Shown: positions 1 to 8,194 of the stretch, in pieces
Position numbering within the stretch: position 1 is the first letter of the stretch
Layout: every line of letters starts with the position of its first letter
Source: Arcicella lustrica
GTDB taxonomy: Bacteria > Bacteroidota > Bacteroidia > Cytophagales > Spirosomataceae
DNA length: 64,000 nucleotides
Assembly: GCF_034930985.1 (NCBI RefSeq)
Contig: NZ_JAYGIM010000004.1
Coordinates: 226,143 to 290,142 of the forward strand
Direction: 5' to 3'
Made by a program: the position numbers and the translations under genes
The notes under the pieces: generated by a model
Database searches by the model: none
What the model was told of the DNA's origin: nothing
Seen by the model: only the letters and a program-made list of their open reading frames with translations

Positions 1-439
1 CATCTGCTTTAATTAGTCGGTCACCACTTTTAATGCCCACTGCATCCGAAGGACCACCCACCATCGCATTAACAACATAAACGGTATCATTAAAAACATT
101 GAATTCAATACCAATGCCATCAAAACCCGATTCTAATTGTGAACGTGCCGCTGCCACATCTTCTGTTGAAAAATAGGAAGTATGTGGGTCTAATTTCTCT
201 AACATTTTTTTGATAGAAAACTCTACCAAAGAATCTGTACTGACAGAATCTACATAATTAGTTTCAACCAAAGAAAGTACTTCACGATATTTTGCAATAC
301 CTTTTGCAACATTATTCATCCTCGACTGACCACCAAAGAAATTGGCACCAACAAGCATACCTATCACCAAAGTAAAAGCAATGATAATGGGAAGTCTGAC
401 ACTCATTGGTGAATTATTTACGGGCTTATTTTCCTTCAT
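1..439 (-). CDS. S41 family C-terminal processing peptidase, N-terminal part (cut by window edge)
   Basis: The reading frame starts at an ATG at 439 and runs off the left edge after about 146 residues. Residues 1-35 hold a short hydrophilic start and one hydrophobic helix (signal anchor or signal peptide). Next comes the region typical of C-terminal processing proteases, with the LDPHTSYF motif near residues 90-97. After that is the start of a PDZ domain containing a GGPSDAVGIKSGD stretch. The Ser-Lys catalytic domain lies outside the window. Family members act in the periplasm and cut proteins near their C termini. The gene points away from ruvX, and the 267 bp between them should hold both promoters. 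Confidence 0.85.
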   Translation of the reverse strand, partial: MKENKPVNNSPMSVRLPIIIAFTLVIGMLVGANFFGGQSRMNNVAKGIAKYREVLSLVETNYVDSVSTDSLVEFSIKKMLEKLDPHTSYFSTEDVAAARSQLESGFDGIGIEFNVFNDTVYVVNAMVGGPSDAVGIKSGDRLIKAD

Positions 440-578
440 CTTTTAATCAAAAAATTATTTTAACAACAAAATACCAATAAATTCTTAAAAAGCATATAAT
501 GTTCTACCTTTTTCAGCAGGAATAGGTTTTTTAATAACGATGAATTCATTCGGAAAATATTTGCCCAATAAAATGATG

Positions 579-586
579 TAACTTTG
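579..586 (+). promoter_or_regulatory. possible -7 box (TAnnTTTG) ahead of ruvX
   Basis: TAACTTTG matches the Bacteroidota -7 consensus TAnnTTTG and lies about 120 bp before the ruvX start. A TTG at 561-563 is closer than the usual -33 spacing, so the assignment is weak. Confidence 0.25.
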
Positions 587-706
587 TAAGATAATAAATC
601 AAAAATACTTCAACCCTAGCTCTACTATTCTGAAGAAAGATTTTTTCAATTCAATTTCTTTCTCTCGAATGTTTAAAAGGGCAATTGCTGAGGTAATTCA
701 AATACA

Positions 707-1123
707 ATGGGAAGAATTTTAGCCATAGACTATGGCAGTAAAAGAGTAGGTTTGGCAGTAACCGACCCTTTAAAAATTATTGCTTCTGCTTTAGATACTA
801 TTCATAGCAAAGATGTTTTGGAATTTTTGAAAGCATATATTGCCCGTGAAGAAGTTGAAGCGATGGTTGTGGGAATGCCCGTAAACTTAGATGGAGAAGA
901 CACCAACAATACACCACAAGTAAAAGGCTTTGTAAAAGGTCTGAAAAAAGCATTTCCTGATATGCCCATTCATTTACATGACGAACGTTTTACTTCGTCG
1001 ATGGCAATGAGTGCCATGATTACAAGCGGATATTCGAAAAAAGACCGCCGTGAAAAAGGAAATATTGATAAAATTTCTGCGACAATCATTTTACAATCTT
1101 TTATGGAAAGTAAAGGGATGTAA
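707..1123 (+). CDS. ruvX: RuvX/YqgF family Holliday junction resolvase-like protein
   Basis: This 138-residue protein has the RNase H-like fold signature at its start (AIDYGSKRVGLAV, with Asp8). It also has the HDERFTSS motif with Glu93 and a C-terminal Asp121 in the NIDKISA segment. Together these are the acidic triad of YqgF nucleases. Family members are linked to Holliday junction resolution and to processing of pre-16S rRNA, and I cannot tell which role dominates here. Length is normal for the family. It lies 105 bp before aroE on the same strand. The gap contains short AGTGA-type words like the repeats further along. Confidence 0.93.
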   Translation: MGRILAIDYGSKRVGLAVTDPLKIIASALDTIHSKDVLEFLKAYIAREEVEAMVVGMPVNLDGEDTNNTPQVKGFVKGLKKAFPDMPIHLHDERFTSSMAMSAMITSGYSKKDRREKGNIDKISATIILQSFMESKGM

Positions 1124-1228
1124 TTAATTGAGCGTTTGAATGAATGAGTGATTTAGTGATTAATACATTAAAAATAACAATTTTCAACAAAGCTTATAGC
1201 GTACGCTTCAAGGCAAAAAACAATCAAC

Positions 1229-1981
1229 ATGAATCTTTACGGACTTATTGGCTATCCGCTTGGACATTCATTTTCTAAAGGATACTTCACTGAAAAATTC
1301 CAACAATTAGGCATTGCCGACACCCATACTTATGAAAAATTTGAATTAGAAAACATTCAAGATTTTCCTGCTTTATTAAAAAATAATAGTCTAGCACTGA
1401 AAGGTTTGAACGTCACCATTCCCCATAAACAAAACGTTATTCCTTTTTTGGATGCAGTAGATGAAGCCGCTTTAAAAATCGGTGCAGTTAATACCATCAA
1501 AATTATGCCTGATGGCTCTACCAAAGGTTTCAATACTGATTATTGGGGTTTTAGATGGACTTTAGAAAAGTGGGCGGACTTTCAAGAAATCTTACCTCAG
1601 AAAGCTTTAGTGTTAGGAAAAGGTGGCGCAGCAAAAGCAATTATTCAAGCTTTGCAAGATTTAGGTTTAGCCACACAATATGTATCAAGAACTAAAGAAG
1701 AAGACACCATTACTTATGAAGAATTAACTGAAGAAGTAATGAATGAACATCTTTTTATTGTGAATACGACTCCTTTAGGAATGTATCCTAAAATAGAAAA
1801 CTTTCCAGCAATACCTTATCAATTATTGACGGATAAACATTTGTTGTATGACATCGTCTATAATCCTTTGGAGACCACTTTCTTAAAAAAAGGACTTGAA
1901 AATGGGGCAAAAGGTGTTCATTTCGGTTTAGAAATGCTTCATGGACAAGCAGAAAAAGCTTGGGAAATTTGGAACGCATAA
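1229..1981 (+). CDS. aroE: shikimate dehydrogenase
   Basis: AroE reduces 3-dehydroshikimate to shikimate with NADPH in the chorismate pathway. The shikimate-binding serines are in the GYPLGHSFS segment (Ser14, Ser16). The catalytic pair is Lys67 in NVTIPHK and Asp104 in FNTDYWG. The nucleotide-binding loop near residue 130 reads GKGGAA instead of the usual GAGGAA, and the NTTPLGM motif follows near 180. At 250 residues it is on the short side, as usual in Bacteroidota. A 21-bp tandem repeat array starts within 40 bp of the stop codon. Confidence 0.95.
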   Translation: MNLYGLIGYPLGHSFSKGYFTEKFQQLGIADTHTYEKFELENIQDFPALLKNNSLALKGLNVTIPHKQNVIPFLDAVDEAALKIGAVNTIKIMPDGSTKGFNTDYWGFRWTLEKWADFQEILPQKALVLGKGGAAKAIIQALQDLGLATQYVSRTKEEDTITYEELTEEVMNEHLFIVNTTPLGMYPKIENFPAIPYQLLTDKHLLYDIVYNPLETTFLKKGLENGAKGVHFGLEMLHGQAEKAWEIWNA

Positions 1982-2019
1982 AACAATGTTCCTCTCTACA
2001 TGGGAGTGTTTGGGAGTGT

Positions 2020-2208
2020 TCACTAAACTACATCGCTCGTTTTCTAAGTCACAAAGCGAGTTTTCTAAATTACAAAGCAAGATTTCTAATCTACGAAGCG
2101 TGTTTTCTAAATCACAAAGCAAGATTTCTAATCTACGGAGCGAGTTTTCTGAGTCACAAGGCTAGATTTCTAATCTACGGAGCGAGTTTTCTAAGTTACA
2201 AAGCAAGA
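2020..2208. repeat. 21-bp tandem repeat array (about 9 units)
   Basis: Units of exactly 21 bp follow each other without gaps, from 2041 in the core; the unit at 2020-2040 is more diverged. The pattern is TTTCTAA, then a variable TCA/TTA/CTA, then CAAAGC or CGGAGC, then a 3-base tail. Because 21 is a multiple of 3, several frames stay open and give spurious 64-88 residue ORFs with a 7-residue period. The array fills the gap between the ends of aroE and the sensor kinase. The same repeat family recurs at 12983-13213. Confidence 0.9.
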
Positions 2209-2294
2209 TTTCTGAATGAGTCTTGATTTTTTTTTAATGGGAATGGGGAAACAGAGGACGATGAATTTCAAATATTCTTTAATATATTCCCTAA

Positions 2295-2359
2295 CACGGA
2301 TTTCCAATCCGTAATAAAAATAAATATATAACATAAAAAACACGAGTTGGAAACTCGTG
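2295..2359. repeat. pair of REP-like palindromes
   Basis: Two short perfect hairpins lie 28 bp apart. The first is ACGGATT-TCC-AATCCGT (2296-2312). The second is CACGAGTT-GGA-AACTCGTG (2341-2359), followed by CTAC. The loops TCC and GGA are complementary, so the two resemble inverted variants of one element, like a paired REP unit. A related half-site, ACGAGTTTCCAACTC, occurs near 29889. From family knowledge, such elements are mobilised by RAYT (IS200-type) transposases, but none is encoded in this window. Confidence 0.6.
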
Positions 2360-2396
2360 CTACTTTGTGTAATGATGATAAAACTTAAAACAGACA

Positions 2397-4136
2397 TCAA
2401 ACAAAAGGAATTGAAATCGTTACAGAAGTTCCAGCCGTAGGTTCTGAATGTAAAGTAATAATGCCATGCAAATAATTTACTCTTGAACGAATATTATTCC
2501 ATCCATTATTCTCTGGTTGTACATTGTTATCGTCGAAACCTTTTCCGTCGTCTTCAACGGTAATGGTCAGGGTTCTCTCTTCTTGATAAACAAGCTGAAT
2601 CAGGATTTCAGAAGCATCAGCATGTTTGAGGGCATTCGTCATCAATTCTTGAATAATCCTAAAAATCATTAAGCTACTTTCAGGCGAAATATCGAATTCT
2701 TTCCCAAAATGTTGAAAGATAATATTCGGCGAAGTACTGTTTTGTTTTAAAATCAAATCATCAATCGAACGAATTAAACCAAATTGGGTCAGTGCATTTG
2801 GTTGTAAATTACTTGAAATAATACGTACTTCTGCACAGGCATCATCTATCATTTCCGCAATTTGGTCTTTAGAAGTATTGATATTTTCTGTCTGGAATTT
2901 AATTCTGGATAATAAAGTCCCTAAGCCATCATGAAGTTCTTGCGAAATACGCAGTCTTTCTATTTCTTGTCCGTTAATCAAAGCACGAAGTGTTTCGATT
3001 TGAATATTTTTCTTTACTTTCTCGGCATCCAAACGATTAAACCTTTGTCGGCTAAAATAGGCGTAAGTCAGCACGCCAATCAATAGAATCGCCAAAATAA
3101 TTAAGACAATATACATTTGTTGGCGAATCAAAAGTTTGTCTAATTCTATGTCGGCGAGTTTCTTTTCTAAAGCAATTTTAGAAACCACCATGCGCTGTTT
3201 TTCCAGTAAATTATATTCGCTAAAAGCACGAACATCGCTTTCCATTTTAGAAAAATAGATTTCTTCAGTGGTTTTTCTGGCTTTATTCATAAAGTCATAA
3301 GCCTTCTGAAAATTCTTTTGTTTGAAGTAATAGTTTTGTGTTTCATAATACACTTCCTTTTGTAATTGTAACAAAATGCTATTGCTTTCAACAATTTTTT
3401 GACTTTCCAATAAGGCCTGCAACCTTTCTTCTTGATTATCAAGAGCATCTAAGCATTTAGATTTTATATACAGTGAAAGAGCCTCCAACCAGTCAATTTG
3501 TAATTTTTTACCTATTCTATAACTTATTTCGGCATGCTTCAATGACTCGTCGTAGTTTGCAATACGATAATAATAATCTGAATAAGAAGAATGAAGCCTT
3601 CCTTCGTAAGCCTCATCTTTTACTTTTTTGTTAAGCATTTCAACCCTATCGAGAATTTCTTTTACGTTTTTAAAATTATTCTCATGAATATCAATATTGG
3701 CTAAATTCACTAAATGCCCAATTTCACTAATTGGTTGATTTTTTACTCTGAAATAATCAACAGCACTTGTAATGTATTCTTTTGCATATTCTTTGATAAA
3801 AGGTCTATCCATAAAGTAAGAACCCAAAGCACCTCGAATATTGTAAAAATTAGCGGAATCTTTCATTATTAAAAAACACTCCATACTTTTACGGAGGTTC
3901 GTCAGCGGAGAATAATTGAGTCCGTACTGTTTCTCTTCACTTTTGGCATAACTCCAATAAGTATAGGCTAGCCCAAGCGTATCTTTTTTGTTTTGATATT
4001 TTTGTAGCAGTTGGTCTAATTGAGTTTTAGTATAGTTTTTACTTAAACTAGGGTACTCATCTTGGGAAATTGCAATAGAAACCTTGAGAAGCAAAAATAA
4101 TATTGTTATTTTAGGAGATAAAAGAAGGTTCTTCAT
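2397..4136 (-). CDS. TPR-containing membrane sensor histidine kinase (NarX/DesK type)
   Basis: A signal peptide (about residues 1-25) is followed by a periplasmic helical TPR-like region to about residue 330. Then come one membrane helix (YIVLIILAILLIGVLTYAY), a coiled coil and a HisKA_3 dimerisation domain with the phospho-acceptor in ELHDGLG (His402). A HATPase_c domain follows, with the N box near ELMTNALKH and a G box DDGKGFDD. I start it at 4136 because that ATG opens the signal peptide; an upstream in-frame ATG at 4172 would add 12 polar residues. It is transcribed divergently from the response regulator at 4176, only 39 bp away, which marks the two as a pair. The ligand is unknown. Confidence 0.88.
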   Translation of the reverse strand: MKNLLLSPKITILFLLLKVSIAISQDEYPSLSKNYTKTQLDQLLQKYQNKKDTLGLAYTYWSYAKSEEKQYGLNYSPLTNLRKSMECFLIMKDSANFYNIRGALGSYFMDRPFIKEYAKEYITSAVDYFRVKNQPISEIGHLVNLANIDIHENNFKNVKEILDRVEMLNKKVKDEAYEGRLHSSYSDYYYRIANYDESLKHAEISYRIGKKLQIDWLEALSLYIKSKCLDALDNQEERLQALLESQKIVESNSILLQLQKEVYYETQNYYFKQKNFQKAYDFMNKARKTTEEIYFSKMESDVRAFSEYNLLEKQRMVVSKIALEKKLADIELDKLLIRQQMYIVLIILAILLIGVLTYAYFSRQRFNRLDAEKVKKNIQIETLRALINGQEIERLRISQELHDGLGTLLSRIKFQTENINTSKDQIAEMIDDACAEVRIISSNLQPNALTQFGLIRSIDDLILKQNSTSPNIIFQHFGKEFDISPESSLMIFRIIQELMTNALKHADASEILIQLVYQEERTLTITVEDDGKGFDDNNVQPENNGWNNIRSRVNYLHGIITLHSEPTAGTSVTISIPFV

Positions 4137-4149
4137 ATTAGTATAAATA

Positions 4150-4157
4150 TACATTTG
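4150..4157 (+). promoter_or_regulatory. possible -7 box (TAnnTTTG) for the response regulator
   Basis: TACATTTG matches the Bacteroidota -7 consensus. It lies in the 39-bp gap between the divergent kinase and regulator, 18 bp before the regulator ATG. No clear -33 TTG is visible. Confidence 0.3.
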
Positions 4158-4175
4158 CCAAATATTAATCACGTA

Positions 4176-4817
4176 ATGATACGCATTTTATTAGTTGATG
4201 ACCATAAAATTTTCACGGAGGGAGTAGCTTCATTGTTATCGCCTATTTCAGATTTTGAAGTAGTTGGTGAATGCAAAACGGCTGAACAAGTTAAGATTTT
4301 TTTAGCAGCAAATAGCATTGATGTTATGCTGCTAGACATCAACCTTGGCGAAGACAGTGGTTTGGATGTCTGTAAGTATATTTCAGACAATTATCCAACT
4401 GTAAAAGTATTGGCGATGTCGATGTATAATGATGAAAGCTTTATCACGAAAATGATTAAAAATGGTTCTTCAGGCTATATTTTGAAAAATACTGGTACGG
4501 AAGAATTACAAAAAGCCATTAGAACGGTTTATGAAGGCAATACTTATCAAAGTGAAGAAGTGATGAACATCATCATGAGGGGATTGACACGACAAAAACA
4601 ACAAGAAAAAAGCCTTTATCAGATTCGTTTTACAAGAAGAGAAAGAGAAATACTTGACCTTATCGGAAAAGGTTTAACGACGAAAGAAATTGCCACAACG
4701 CTTTTCATCAGCGACAAAACCGTAGAAACACACAGAAGTAATTTATTAGCAAAATTTGAAGTAAAAAACGTAGCAGGACTCATCAAACTTGCTATTGAAT
4801 ATGGATATTTGAAGTAG
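4176..4817 (+). CDS. NarL/LuxR-family response regulator
   Basis: The receiver domain (1-120) has the acidic pair Asp8/Asp9, phospho-acceptor Asp54 (MLLDINLG) and switch Lys104. The C-terminal LuxR-type helix-turn-helix (about 148-205) contains REREILDLIGKGLTTKEIA and ISDKTVETHRSNL. It is probably the partner of the divergent kinase at 2397-4136. I chose the ATG at 4176 over the upstream in-frame ATG at 4155 because receiver domains normally start a few residues before the first beta strand (MIRILLVDD). Confidence 0.92.
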   Translation: MIRILLVDDHKIFTEGVASLLSPISDFEVVGECKTAEQVKIFLAANSIDVMLLDINLGEDSGLDVCKYISDNYPTVKVLAMSMYNDESFITKMIKNGSSGYILKNTGTEELQKAIRTVYEGNTYQSEEVMNIIMRGLTRQKQQEKSLYQIRFTRREREILDLIGKGLTTKEIATTLFISDKTVETHRSNLLAKFEVKNVAGLIKLAIEYGYLK

Positions 4818-4968
4818 TTAGTGAATGAGTGAGTTGTGAATTGTGAGTTAGTGAATAGGTAAATCACTAATTCTTATTTAGAGTTTATATTACTACTTAC
4901 TTCAAAAATAATCATTAATTAACTAACTCCATAACTCACAATTCACTAACTCACAACTACAACTAATA
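4815..4968. repeat. inverted repeat made of 7-8 bp words (AGTTGTG/AGTTAGTG type)
   Basis: The left arm (about 4815-4858) is a string of words such as AGTTGTG, AATTGTG and AGTTAGTG. The right arm (about 4929-4968) carries their reverse complements (CTCACAATTCACTAACTCAC). The arms fill the space between the convergent regulator and metallophosphoesterase genes and could form a long imperfect hairpin. Similar elements lie at 14509, 36854 and 47250. Confidence 0.7.
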
Positions 4969-5895
4969 GCTCACATAATTATTAGTAAACGAACCGTCGT
5001 CGTATAAATCAATTACTGCATAGCCCGCTTCGGTATGCTGGTATTTTCCAAACCACCATCTGCCAGAAACAGCTCCGTTACAACAATACGAAACACCATT
5101 ATAATCCACACGGTCACTTAAATGTATATGTCCTGAAACAGCAAGTTTTACATTTTTATGGTCATGAAAAAGTTCTGCTAATTGTTTAGAATCAGTGTGC
5201 ATCCAACTTCCAGGTACTTCCCAACGCCCATCTTTTTCTTTCATGTTGTTTCCATCAAAAAAAACACAAGCTGCCAAAATAGGAATATGCGAGATAACCA
5301 TCGTTGGTTTATTGGCTGGTAAAATTTTAAGATCTTTTTTCAGCCAGTCAAATTGCTCTTCATCAACATTGGCCGTGTACCAAGAACCATCTTTCTTTTT
5401 CTGAACACTATCCAACATCACAAAATGCCAATCTTTATTATCAAAGCTATAATAACGCTTATCCATGCCCATTTCGTCCATTGCCCATTTTTTGCCATCT
5501 TCAAAGCTACTTTGGCTATCGCCTTCGCAACAAATATCATGGTTACCAACACTGTGGAAAACAGGCAAAGAGTTTTCAGCTTTCAGTACATCATTGAATA
5601 AATTCCACTGTTTTTTTACATTCCCTTTCCTGTGTTTATGGGCATCCATCACACAATCTCCAGAATTGATAATCAAATCAGGTTTTACAACATCTTGAAT
5701 ATGATGCAAACACTTAGCAAAACCTTTTGAAGAATTTACCAAAGGAATGGCTTCCTCAATGTGTACATCTGTAATATGAGCTACTCTTAAAACTCTTTTC
5801 GGAGTGTTTGTTTGCTCTTTTGCTTTTACAAAATTCGGAATGGATAAACCGCCAGCTACAAGCCCCATCTGGCGAAGTAAATCACGTCTTTGCAT
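4963..5895 (-). CDS. exported calcineurin-like metallophosphoesterase
   Basis: The N terminus MQRRDLLRQMGLVAGG has a twin arginine and hydrophobic stretch like a Tat signal, so the folded enzyme is probably exported. The metal-binding motifs appear in order: ITDVHI (Asp43, His45), SGD (Asp80), GNHD (Asn118, His119), ISHIP near 205 and SGHIHL near 255. It likely hydrolyses a phosphoester outside the cytoplasm; the substrate is not evident. The length of 310 residues suits a single catalytic domain. Confidence 0.88.
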   Translation of the reverse strand: MQRRDLLRQMGLVAGGLSIPNFVKAKEQTNTPKRVLRVAHITDVHIEEAIPLVNSSKGFAKCLHHIQDVVKPDLIINSGDCVMDAHKHRKGNVKKQWNLFNDVLKAENSLPVFHSVGNHDICCEGDSQSSFEDGKKWAMDEMGMDKRYYSFDNKDWHFVMLDSVQKKKDGSWYTANVDEEQFDWLKKDLKILPANKPTMVISHIPILAACVFFDGNNMKEKDGRWEVPGSWMHTDSKQLAELFHDHKNVKLAVSGHIHLSDRVDYNGVSYCCNGAVSGRWWFGKYQHTEAGYAVIDLYDDGSFTNNYVSY

Positions 5896-6002
5896 CTAAT
5901 TTCAGTTTGGTTTCGCAAAGATTACCTTTTAAGATAAGCTATTGGTTGTCTGACAATTAAGCCTTTGTAAACTTTATTGATGGATTGTAAAGAAATTGTA
6001 AA

Positions 6003-6182
6003 TTAGCGGTGAGCTATTAGCTGCGAGCCTTGAGCAATGAGCTTTGAGATTTTATAGCTGCAAACCTTTTAAAAGGGAGTATTAAAGCTGATAACTCAAA
6101 ACTCACTTCTCAAAGCTCATTGCTCAAGGCTCAAAGCTTATTGCTCAAATCTCATAACTTACAGCTCGTAGCTCATAGCTAA
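6003..6182. repeat. inverted repeat built of heptamers (AGCNNTG / CANNGCT)
   Basis: From 6009 the left arm reads as consecutive 7-bp words: AGCTATT, AGCTGCG, AGCCTTG, AGCAATG, AGCTTTG. The right arm (about 6098-6182) has a longer string of the reverse-complement words. A 24-bp stretch of the left arm is exactly complementary to part of the right arm, so a strong hairpin is possible. The right arm runs into the 3' end of the ATP-grasp gene and encodes its last dozen or so residues. Related elements lie at 37738, 52000 and 63779. Confidence 0.8.
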
Positions 6183-7086
6183 ACGCTGATTTAGTAACTA
6201 ATAAAATTCTACGGAAAAGTTCTTTTAAATCAATGCCTTCGTTCAAGGCAATACTTGGTAAAAAACTACGTGCATCTAAATTGGGCATTGTATTAATATC
6301 CAATACATAGATTTCCCCATTATGAATACGAATATCTGTTCTAGACATTCCCCTTATTTTCATGGTTTTGTGTAAAGTCAAAACCTTTTGCATAATTTCC
6401 TGACGAATACTTTCTTCAATTGCTGGATTCAATATTTTTTCAGTTACTCCATAGGCTTGTCCTGCAATATATACTTCTCTGTTATCATCAGGACGAATCT
6501 CTAAAGGTGATAAAGCCATATAATCTGTTCCGTCTTCATTCGGAATTACACCAACTGTAAATTCACGACCAGTAATATAAGGTTGAATGATGTAATCTTC
6601 CTTCTCCATTAAAGCCTGATAAGGTATTTCAGAAGCATCAAAAACCAACATATTCAAATGCAAACTTCCCATGCGATGTTTTACGATATAACGTTCGTAC
6701 TCTAAAAAAGCGACATCACTAAGCTCAATAATAGGAGGCGTTTTTACTTGTATTTCTTCACAGATTTGTGGAAGATTCATTTTGTCTTTCGCTAAGATTT
6801 GTACTTCGTAAGTACTTGCGGTGTGATTGATAGCATGGCTATCCAACCAACGAGCAATATCCGCCTGACCGACTTCTCCGAATCCATAACACACATTAAA
6901 AACTACATCGAATTGCTTTAAGAAATCGGCAAATTCTGTCGTAAAACCCACAAAATGTGTTACATAAGGATAGTAGTCATCTGGTGTAGCTTTCAAAAAA
7001 GTAGCAATGGTACTTCCGAAAATATTTTCTTTCCACGGTGTGAAAGTGGAATCTGAATATAGGAATATGAGTTTTTGAGCTGACAT
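6145..7086 (-). CDS. D-alanine--D-alanine ligase-like ATP-grasp protein
   Basis: This 313-residue protein has an N-terminal domain with the VFNVCYGFGEVGQADIARWLD stretch, which resembles the substrate-binding part of D-Ala-D-Ala ligases. An ATP-grasp fold follows (KDKMNLP, IVKHRMGSLH, IIQPYITGREFTVGVI). The metal-binding C-terminal part is RTDIRIHNGEIYVLDINTMPNLD. It probably joins a carboxylate to an amine with ATP. It may be a second Ddl or a related peptide ligase rather than the main wall enzyme, since it is divergent. The last dozen or so residues (SAFSYELRAVSYEI) are encoded by the heptamer repeat, so the natural C terminus has been replaced or extended. Confidence 0.78.
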   Translation of the reverse strand: MSAQKLIFLYSDSTFTPWKENIFGSTIATFLKATPDDYYPYVTHFVGFTTEFADFLKQFDVVFNVCYGFGEVGQADIARWLDSHAINHTASTYEVQILAKDKMNLPQICEEIQVKTPPIIELSDVAFLEYERYIVKHRMGSLHLNMLVFDASEIPYQALMEKEDYIIQPYITGREFTVGVIPNEDGTDYMALSPLEIRPDDNREVYIAGQAYGVTEKILNPAIEESIRQEIMQKVLTLHKTMKIRGMSRTDIRIHNGEIYVLDINTMPNLDARSFLPSIALNEGIDLKELFRRILLVTKSAFSYELRAVSYEI

Positions 7087-7402
7087 GATTTCATCGTTAA
7101 TATTAGAAATCGAAAATAATAGACATTACAATGTCCAATGATTATCAGATAATTATGGATGTGTTAATTTTTTATACAAACAGCATCTTTTACAAAAACG
7201 TAAAGTGTTGTTAATGATATGGTTACATTAGAAAACTATTTTTGAGACGTAAATTAAAACAAATTATCTCATGCAAAAAGTAGGACGTTATCTAGGCGTT
7301 TTTCAACGCAATTTTACTTGGTTTATGACTTCAATGTTTGTTTCATAATAAACATAAAGAAAGCATAATTCAAGCTTAACACTGAGATAATCTTAGGGCA
7401 GT

Positions 7403-7428
7403 AAGTTTGGTTAAAATTTATCAAACTT
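7403..7428. promoter_or_regulatory. inverted repeat just upstream of the OmpR-type regulator
   Basis: AAGTTTG and CAAACTT (7-bp arms, 12-bp spacer) lie 17-42 bp before the start codon at 7445. The position suits an operator or leader hairpin, but there is no second copy to support it. The rest of the 358-bp gap from 7087 is AT-rich. It contains only a 25-codon open frame (7271-7348) that I do not call a gene. Confidence 0.3.
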
Positions 7429-7444
7429 TTTAAGATTATAAAAA

Positions 7445-8131
7445 ATGATTGACCTATCTCTGAAAATCTTATTGGTTGACGACGACCCAGATATTCTAGA
7501 ATTACTTGAATACAACCTACAGAAAGAAGGTTTTCAAATCCGTACCGCCGAAAATGGCCTTCTAGGGATTCAAGTAGCTCAAGATTTCTTACCAGACATG
7601 ATTCTGATGGACATTATGATGCCCGTTATGGATGGTATTGAAGCTGGCAGAATCATCAAACAATCTAAAGAATTGAAGAATTCTTATCTGATATTCTTGA
7701 CCGCCAGAACAGAAGAGTATTCGGAAGTTGCCGCTTTTGATATTGGTGCAAACGATTATATCATCAAACCTGTAAAGCCTAGGGCTTTAATTAGCAGAAT
7801 CAAAGCAGTTTTCCAACGCAACATTGCCGAAACTTTAGAAGAAGAAAAAGTGGTTTTGGAGGATTTAATCATTAACCGCCAAAATTATTCTATTGCTGTA
7901 AAAGAATCTTCATGGACTTTACCAAAAAAAGAATTCGACTTGTTGATGTTCTTTGTGAGTAATCCAAATAAGGTTTATACCCGAGACGAAATCCTTTCAA
8001 GTGTTTGGGGAAAAGGCATACACGTCACAGAACGCACTGTTGATGTACACATCCGTAAAATTCGTGAAAAAATCGGAGAAGACTATATCCGCACTATTAA
8101 AGGAGTAGGTTATTTATTTTCAAGAAACTAA
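7445..8131 (+). CDS. OmpR/PhoB-family response regulator (RprY-like)
   Basis: The receiver domain has acidic residues VDDDPD (11-15), phospho-acceptor Asp56 in MILMDIMMP and Lys108. The C-terminal winged helix (about 130-228) contains FDLLMFFVSNPNKVYTRDEILSSVWG and TERTVDVHIRKIREKIG. No histidine kinase is adjacent, so it is an orphan here. It precedes the phosphoesterase and glycosyltransferase genes on the same strand with a 63-bp gap and may be read through into them. Confidence 0.92.
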   Translation: MIDLSLKILLVDDDPDILELLEYNLQKEGFQIRTAENGLLGIQVAQDFLPDMILMDIMMPVMDGIEAGRIIKQSKELKNSYLIFLTARTEEYSEVAAFDIGANDYIIKPVKPRALISRIKAVFQRNIAETLEEEKVVLEDLIINRQNYSIAVKESSWTLPKKEFDLLMFFVSNPNKVYTRDEILSSVWGKGIHVTERTVDVHIRKIREKIGEDYIRTIKGVGYLFSRN

Positions 8132-8194
8132 TCCTTAACAATCCTTTAATATTCTGGCAATCATCTGATTAAAGTAAAATAACAACTTTGGATT

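Noticed and set aside
2020..2208. Possible CRISPR array
   Set aside because: The units are contiguous and degenerate with no unique spacers of 25-40 bp, and no cas gene is present.
1941..2226. Open frames of 74 and 88 codons (and one on the minus strand) with 7-residue repeats
   Set aside because: They arise because the 21-bp repeat period is a multiple of three, so several frames remain open at once. No start signal or family supports any of them.
4815..4968. Possible origin of replication or DnaA boxes in the word repeats
   Set aside because: The words do not match TTATNCACA and no dnaA or dnaN is near; repeats of the same type occur at many gene ends.
7271..7348. 25-codon open frame upstream of the OmpR-type regulator
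   Set aside because: It is too short to judge, lacks a recognisable ribosome binding site and has no known relative; it may be chance.
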